Positions 60,466 to 64,000 of a stretch of 64,000 bases of DNA are shown here, piece after piece. The translations under genes and the position numbers were made by a program. The DNA is taken from positions 24,110 to 88,109 of the forward strand of contig NZ_JAODIX010000039.1 in the NCBI RefSeq assembly GCF_026586675.1, in the 5' to 3' direction. Position 1 is the first letter of the stretch. Each line of letters starts with the position of its first letter. The DNA comes from Halorubrum yunnanense (lineage in GTDB: Archaea > Halobacteriota > Halobacteria > Halobacteriales > Haloferacaceae). The notes beneath the pieces were generated by a model. The model was given only the letters and a program-made list of their open reading frames with translations. It had not been told where the DNA came from and did not search any database.

Positions 60466-61194
60466 TCACAGGTGCATGCCGCCGTCGACCTCGAGCACCT
60501 CGCCGTGGACGTACTCGTTGTCGATCAGGTACCGCACGGAGTCGGCGACGTCCGCCGGCTCGCAGGCGTACTGCGGGAGGTGCGTGTCGACGTTCTCGTG
60601 GCCGCGGAACTCGATCTCCTCGAGGTACTCGAGGATGACGTCGTTGAGGTCGGTGTCGACGGGCCCCGGCGCGACGGCGTTCACCTGCACGCCGTCCGGA
60701 CCGAGTTCTCGAGCGAGCGCGCGAGTCAGCCCGTGCAGCCCGGCCTTGCTCGCGGCGTAGCTCGCGTCGACCGTCCCGAGCGTCCCGCCGACGCTGGATA
60801 CGAAGACGACGTCGCCGCCGTCCTTCCGGAGGTGGGGGGCCGCCGCGCGGGTGACGCGGAACGCTCCCGAGAGGTTGGTACCGATCACCGACTCCCACTC
60901 CGCGTCGGTCGTCTCCTCCAGCCGGTTCGGCCGGGTGACCCCGGCGTTGTTGACGACCGCGTCGAGCGAGTCGAACGCGTCGACAGCCGTCTCAACCAGT
61001 CGGTCCGCGGCCGCGGTCTCCGACACGTCGGCCTGCACCGTGATCGCCTCCCCGCCCGCCTCGCGGACCCGCTCCGCCGTCTCGGCCGCGGCGTCCCCGT
61101 CCGACCGGTAGTTGACGACGACGTCGCGCCCGGCGAGTTCGATCGCGATCGCTCGTCCGATTCCGCGGCCGCCGCCGGTGACCAGTATCGCCAT
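60466..61194 (-). CDS. SDR-family oxidoreductase (FabG-like)
   Basis: The 242-residue protein has the short-chain dehydrogenase features TGGGRGIG for NAD(P), NNAG, the catalytic Ser in VSSVGG, Tyr and Lys in YAASK, and a PGPVDTDL loop. It ends VDGGMHL as in ketoacyl-ACP reductase-like enzymes. The substrate is not defined. Upstream is an AT-rich divergent-type promoter region. Confidence 0.9.
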   Translation of the reverse strand: MAILVTGGGRGIGRAIAIELAGRDVVVNYRSDGDAAAETAERVREAGGEAITVQADVSETAAADRLVETAVDAFDSLDAVVNNAGVTRPNRLEETTDAEWESVIGTNLSGAFRVTRAAAPHLRKDGGDVVFVSSVGGTLGTVDASYAASKAGLHGLTRALARELGPDGVQVNAVAPGPVDTDLNDVILEYLEEIEFRGHENVDTHLPQYACEPADVADSVRYLIDNEYVHGEVLEVDGGMHL

Positions 61195-61262
61195 ACCCCC
61201 AGATGAAATTACTAACTAATACCACTGACGAATATTTTCGGAGCAGTCGAGCGACCGTCCGG

Positions 61263-61574
61263 TCAGCGCTCCCGCTTCGCCTCTCGCCCGAGGTGGTCCT
61301 CGACCGCGGTCACCTTCTCGTCGGCGGTCGTCTCCGCGGTCCGCTTGTCGTCGATCTTTAGGACCGTCGAGACGCGGTCGCCGTCGACGGCCTCGTGGGC
61401 GGCCGCGGCCGCGGCGAACACCGTCTCGGCGTCGTCGGCCTCGATCACAGTGCCCATCGGGTTCGTCTCGTAGCTCACGTCGAACTCATCGAGCGCGGCG
61501 ACGGCCTTCGCGACCTCGCCCGCCATGCTCCCCTCGATCACCGGCGCGACGCTCAGCATTGCGACTGTGGTCAT
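61263..61574 (-). CDS. MTH1187-family thiamine-binding protein
   Basis: The 103-residue protein has the MTH1187/YkoF-like fold start (AMLSVAPVIEGSMAGEVAKAV) and YETNPMGTVIE, a set linked to thiamine or HMP binding. Members appear as small soluble proteins of unclear role. It is transcribed with the SDR gene on the same strand; a gap of 68 bp lies between. Confidence 0.85.
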   Translation of the reverse strand: MTTVAMLSVAPVIEGSMAGEVAKAVAALDEFDVSYETNPMGTVIEADDAETVFAAAAAAHEAVDGDRVSTVLKIDDKRTAETTADEKVTAVEDHLGREAKRER

Positions 61575-61626
61575 GCCCGACCGTCCGGGTCGCTGATACT
61601 TAAAAACGCACTGCGGACGGTGTGAG

Positions 61627-62565
61627 CTACCGACCGAGCGCGTCGCGCAGGAACGACAGCTGATGGCCGACTGCCGGCTCGAAGTCTGCGCCGAACGGCG
61701 AGAAGTGGTCCGCGGGCATGGTGACGACGGTCCCGCGCGAGAGCGACTCGCCCGCGTCGACGACCGTCTCGCTGTCGACGATGGCGTCGTCGGTTCCGGC
61801 CAAGAGTAGCGTCGGCGCCCGTATCTCGCCGAGCCGTTCGACCGGTCGGTAGTTCGCGACCCGCAGCAGCGACCGCGCCGGTGTCTCGTTGCGCCACGTC
61901 GACTCGCGGTCGACCAGGTCGAGGTACTTCCGTTTCGTCCCGGTCTCCGTGATCGCCGCGAGCTCCTCGGCGCTCCCGACGACGGGGACGGTCCGACCGC
62001 GACCGAACCGGTATCCGATCAGGTCGCGGACTCCGTCGACGCCCGAGCGCGTGAGGTATTTGCCCCCCCGGCGCCGGGCGATCGCGCGGCCGTCGAGCAT
62101 CGGGACCGCGCCGATCACGGCGTCGACGTCGCGGCGCTCCGCGGCGAGCGTGAGGACGTGCGCGGCCGACAGCGACGCGCCCCAGAGCACGAGCTCACGG
62201 CCGACGGCGTCGACGCGGCCGACGCGGTCGATCGCGGCCGCGTAGTCCGCGCGCTGGTCCGCGGGGCTGACCGCCTGCGAGTCGCCGTCGGAGGCGCCGA
62301 ACTCGCGGTAGTCGAAGAGGAACGCGGCGTAGCCGGCGTCAGCAAAGCGCTCCGCGACCGCCGGGTAGCCGAAGCTCCGCTCCGCGCCGAGGCCGGGCGC
62401 CATCACGATGGCCGGGGGGTCGTCGGCGTCGCCGCCCGGCAGGTAGAGGGTGCCGCGGCAGGTGTCGCCGTCGACGCCGAACGCGAGGGCCCGGGTGGCG
62501 AACCGCTCGCGGGGCGGCCGGTCGAGGCGGCGCTGCGCGCGGTTCACGGGGTTTCGACGGGTCAC
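61627..62565 (-). CDS. Alpha/beta hydrolase
   Basis: The 312-residue protein has an alpha/beta hydrolase fold: nucleophile Ser in LWGASLSAA, oxyanion region VMAPGLGAERSFGYP, Asp in LAGTDDAIVD and His in MPADHFSPF. The GTG at 62565 overlaps the upstream stop by four bases (GTGA), deciding the start. No signal peptide is present. The substrate is unknown; the layout resembles acyl-peptidase and esterase types. Confidence 0.85.
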   Translation of the reverse strand: MTRRNPVNRAQRRLDRPPRERFATRALAFGVDGDTCRGTLYLPGGDADDPPAIVMAPGLGAERSFGYPAVAERFADAGYAAFLFDYREFGASDGDSQAVSPADQRADYAAAIDRVGRVDAVGRELVLWGASLSAAHVLTLAAERRDVDAVIGAVPMLDGRAIARRRGGKYLTRSGVDGVRDLIGYRFGRGRTVPVVGSAEELAAITETGTKRKYLDLVDRESTWRNETPARSLLRVANYRPVERLGEIRAPTLLLAGTDDAIVDSETVVDAGESLSRGTVVTMPADHFSPFGADFEPAVGHQLSFLRDALGR

Positions 62566-62939
62566 GGTCGGTCCTCTGCGGCCGCGTGGTCGTCGGTGTG
62601 CGACAGCGTCTCCAGCACGCGCGTCGAGAACTCCGTCTCCGAGATCTCGTACGCGGCCAGGGCCTCGAACCACTGCGGCTCGGCGCGCCACGTCCCGAGG
62701 ACGTCGCCGGGCGAGCGGACGACCGTCGCCTCGACCCGAACGGGCTTCCACTCGTCCGCCTCGGCGCGGTCGATGAGCGCGTTGAGGGCGCGCCCGATCT
62801 CGCCGTGGTGCACCTCGCGGCCCGGGAACGCCGTCATGTACGTGAGATCCAGCGGGTCGCCCCCGTCGATCTCCTCGACGCTGATCCCGTAGCTGCGGAG
62901 CGCCGGCTCCACCTCGGCCGTCTGCTCGTCGCCGGTCAT
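62562..62939 (-). CDS. Hypothetical protein coupled to the hydrolase
   Basis: The 125-residue acidic protein has a pattern (RSYGISVEEIDGGDPLDLTY, PGREVHHGEIGRALNALID, VEATVVRSPGDVLGTWRAE) that I do not assign to a family. Its stop codon overlaps the GTG of the alpha/beta hydrolase, so the two are co-translated. It may be a partner of that enzyme. Confidence 0.7.
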   Translation of the reverse strand: MTGDEQTAEVEPALRSYGISVEEIDGGDPLDLTYMTAFPGREVHHGEIGRALNALIDRAEADEWKPVRVEATVVRSPGDVLGTWRAEPQWFEALAAYEISETEFSTRVLETLSHTDDHAAAEDRP

Positions 62940-63223
62940 ACGGGACGGTCGACCGGACGGAATAAATCGCTACCGGCGTCGCTCGGCGAGAAGAGGACCG
63001 ATCCGGCAAAAGCCGCGGACGGGGAGCGGCCGCCGCGGGCGGCGGCCGTTATCGGAGTTGTCAGAGGCACACGATTGTCCCGCGCGGCCGGCTCACAGTA
63101 CTCCGTGAAATCATATAAACGCTCGGGAGGCGGCCTTTCAGGTCCGCCCCGGTTCGCAGCGCGCCCGAGCCGCCGCGTCGCCGACCGGGCATCATTTATG
63201 ACCGTCGAGGGACAGGATCAGAT
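62940..63223. other. Intergenic region with a GC-rich palindrome and two TATA-like boxes
   Basis: GGCCGCCG-CGGG-CGGCGGCC (near 63028-63047) is a perfect 8-bp stem with a 4-base loop. CATATAAACG near 63113-63122 and ATCATTTATGA near 63191-63201 are TATA-like; the second lies about 28 bp before the ATG at 63224. The region may hold more than one start site. I see no gene. Confidence 0.4.
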
Positions 63224-64000
63224 ATGATTCGGGGCGTGTCGTCGGCGCTGTCGCGGTCCGCCGACGCCGCCGGCGTCCTCGTCGTCGGCGGCCTCCTGAC
63301 CCTGCTGACGCTGGTCGTTACGCCGGTCTGGGTCGGGGGCTCCTTCCTCTTCCCCCCGCTCGTCGTCCTCGCGCCGCTCGCGCTCGCGCCGGCCTTCGTC
63401 GCCCGCGGGTATCTCGTCCGCGTCGTCGCCGGCGCGGGCGCGACCGGGAACCGAGAGGGCGCGCCCCCCTTCGTCGAGTGGAACGAGCTCTACCGAAACG
63501 GGCTCAAGTCGGCCCTGCTGAGCGCGCTGCTGCTCGCCCCGCTCGCGCTGCTGATCGGGATCGCCGCCCTCGGGGCCGCCGCCGTCGGGACCGGGGTCGT
63601 CGACCCCTCGCCCGCGGTCGCGTTCGTCGAGCGCGCGCTCGGCCCGAGCGGCGTCCCCGCCGTCGTCGGCGCCGGCGGGGGGCTCCTGTCCGTGGTCACC
63701 GCGGCGTACCTCCTCGCGTTCGCGTACGTCAGGCCGGCCGCGCTGGCGGCGTTCGCCGCGTCCGGGCGGCTCCGGGACGGCCTCCGGCCGGGACGGGTGG
63801 CCGTCGTCGCCGGCTCGGGCGGGTACGCGACCGCGTGGGCCGTCGCGGTCGGGACCCTCGCCGCGGGGTACGCGCTCGCCGCGCCGGTCGTCCCGCTCGT
63901 GGTGGGCCTCGTGTTCGCCTTCGCCGTGCGGGTGGTCGCACACGGGATCTACGGCCGCGGCGCCGCAGGAGCGATCGAGTTCGACGACGCGGGGTCGGCC
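63224..64000 (+). CDS. DUF4013 membrane protein, 3' end outside window
   Basis: The frame opens at the ATG at 63224 and stays open through the window edge, so the C-terminus is missing. At least 259 residues are visible, with about five membrane helices and the DUF4013 features (FVARGYLVRVV, PPFVEWNELYRNGLKSALL, VVAHGIYGRG). Function is unknown. A TATA-like box lies about 28 bp upstream. Confidence 0.8.
   Translation, partial: MIRGVSSALSRSADAAGVLVVGGLLTLLTLVVTPVWVGGSFLFPPLVVLAPLALAPAFVARGYLVRVVAGAGATGNREGAPPFVEWNELYRNGLKSALLSALLLAPLALLIGIAALGAAAVGTGVVDPSPAVAFVERALGPSGVPAVVGAGGGLLSVVTAAYLLAFAYVRPAALAAFAASGRLRDGLRPGRVAVVAGSGGYATAWAVAVGTLAAGYALAAPVVPLVVGLVFAFAVRVVAHGIYGRGAAGAIEFDDAGSA

Overview
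The window is a gene-dense, very G+C-rich stretch of a haloarchaeal chromosome. The evidence is an acidic proteome, TATA-box promoters about 27 bp from many start codons (often leaderless), and families typical of or restricted to archaea and haloarchaea: MptA, L21e, Rpo4, PAN, CofH, NurA, HMG-CoA reductase, HalX, HalOD1, amphi-Trp, DUF5811 and HFX_2341. The overall look fits Halorubrum or a close relative, but the genus is an inference. I see no rRNA, tRNA, CRISPR array, prophage or replication origin.

Layout. 1-955: two transposase pieces meeting tail to tail (IS1595 type, cut by the window edge, and a truncated IS6 type). 995-5468: ribose-1,5-bisphosphate isomerase and a PfkB kinase (nucleoside-ribose salvage), a lipoprotein, asparaginase. 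5622-11145: thioredoxin-like DUF255 protein, TrmB, HalOD1 and Lrp regulators, mptA, then rpl21e-rpo4. 11683-16470: an eIF2B-like paralogue without catalytic residues, a membrane protein, an aldo/keto reductase, a hexapeptide acyltransferase and a truncated PfpI. 16787-20653: a NrtA/SsuA-type ABC operon. 20732-31184: DoxX protein, CBS-domain membrane protein, hisS, NOG1-type GTPase, NhaC antiporter, DUF2240, a chemotaxis transducer, nurA. 31697-43731: CPBP protease, pgi, DoxX, methyltransferase, two class-V aminotransferases, trxA, YdjM-like and PrsW-like membrane enzymes, a second aldo/keto reductase, M14-type hydrolase, DUF5811, a metE remnant, pyruvoyl arginine decarboxylase. 44350-64000: PAN, a HalX response regulator, M29 aminopeptidase, sulfatase-fold enzyme, HFX_2341 regulator, BrkB, cofH, hmgA, GNAT, DUF502-archease-hypothetical-rtcB, SDR, thiamine-binding protein, alpha/beta hydrolase, and a DUF4013 protein cut by the edge.

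The most unusual content is between the genes. Four intergenic loci (near 11.3, 21.3, 31.4 and 44.1 kb) carry the same composite element, and a one-unit remnant lies at 52.0 kb. Each full copy has tandem units of 57 bp with TTATAA set exactly 39 bp before AAAGCCCC (the TTATAA is lost in two units of the 44.1-kb copy), next to a body of about 230-280 bp. The body holds a 12-16 bp stem whose sequence differs at every locus while both arms stay perfectly complementary, a conserved block, and further hairpins whose stems also vary in step. A single hairpin module of this family appears to sit inside the PfpI remnant. I do not recognise the family. Covarying stems behind promoter-like repeats suggest a structured RNA with tandem promoters, or a non-autonomous mobile element that carries one. 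The copy at 11.2 kb lies where rpl21e-rpo4 is usually followed by other translation genes, hinting at rearrangement.

Functional links: the isomerase and kinase share an ATGA junction and probably form part of the halophilic nucleoside-ribose route. Archease and RtcB form a tRNA/RNA ligation locus. MptA (pterin/archaeosine), CofH (F420) and HMG-CoA reductase (isoprenoid lipid) are core archaeal biosynthesis. Regulation is suggested by palindromes and a possible leader ORF upstream of the HalX regulator and by nested inverted repeats after the Lrp gene.
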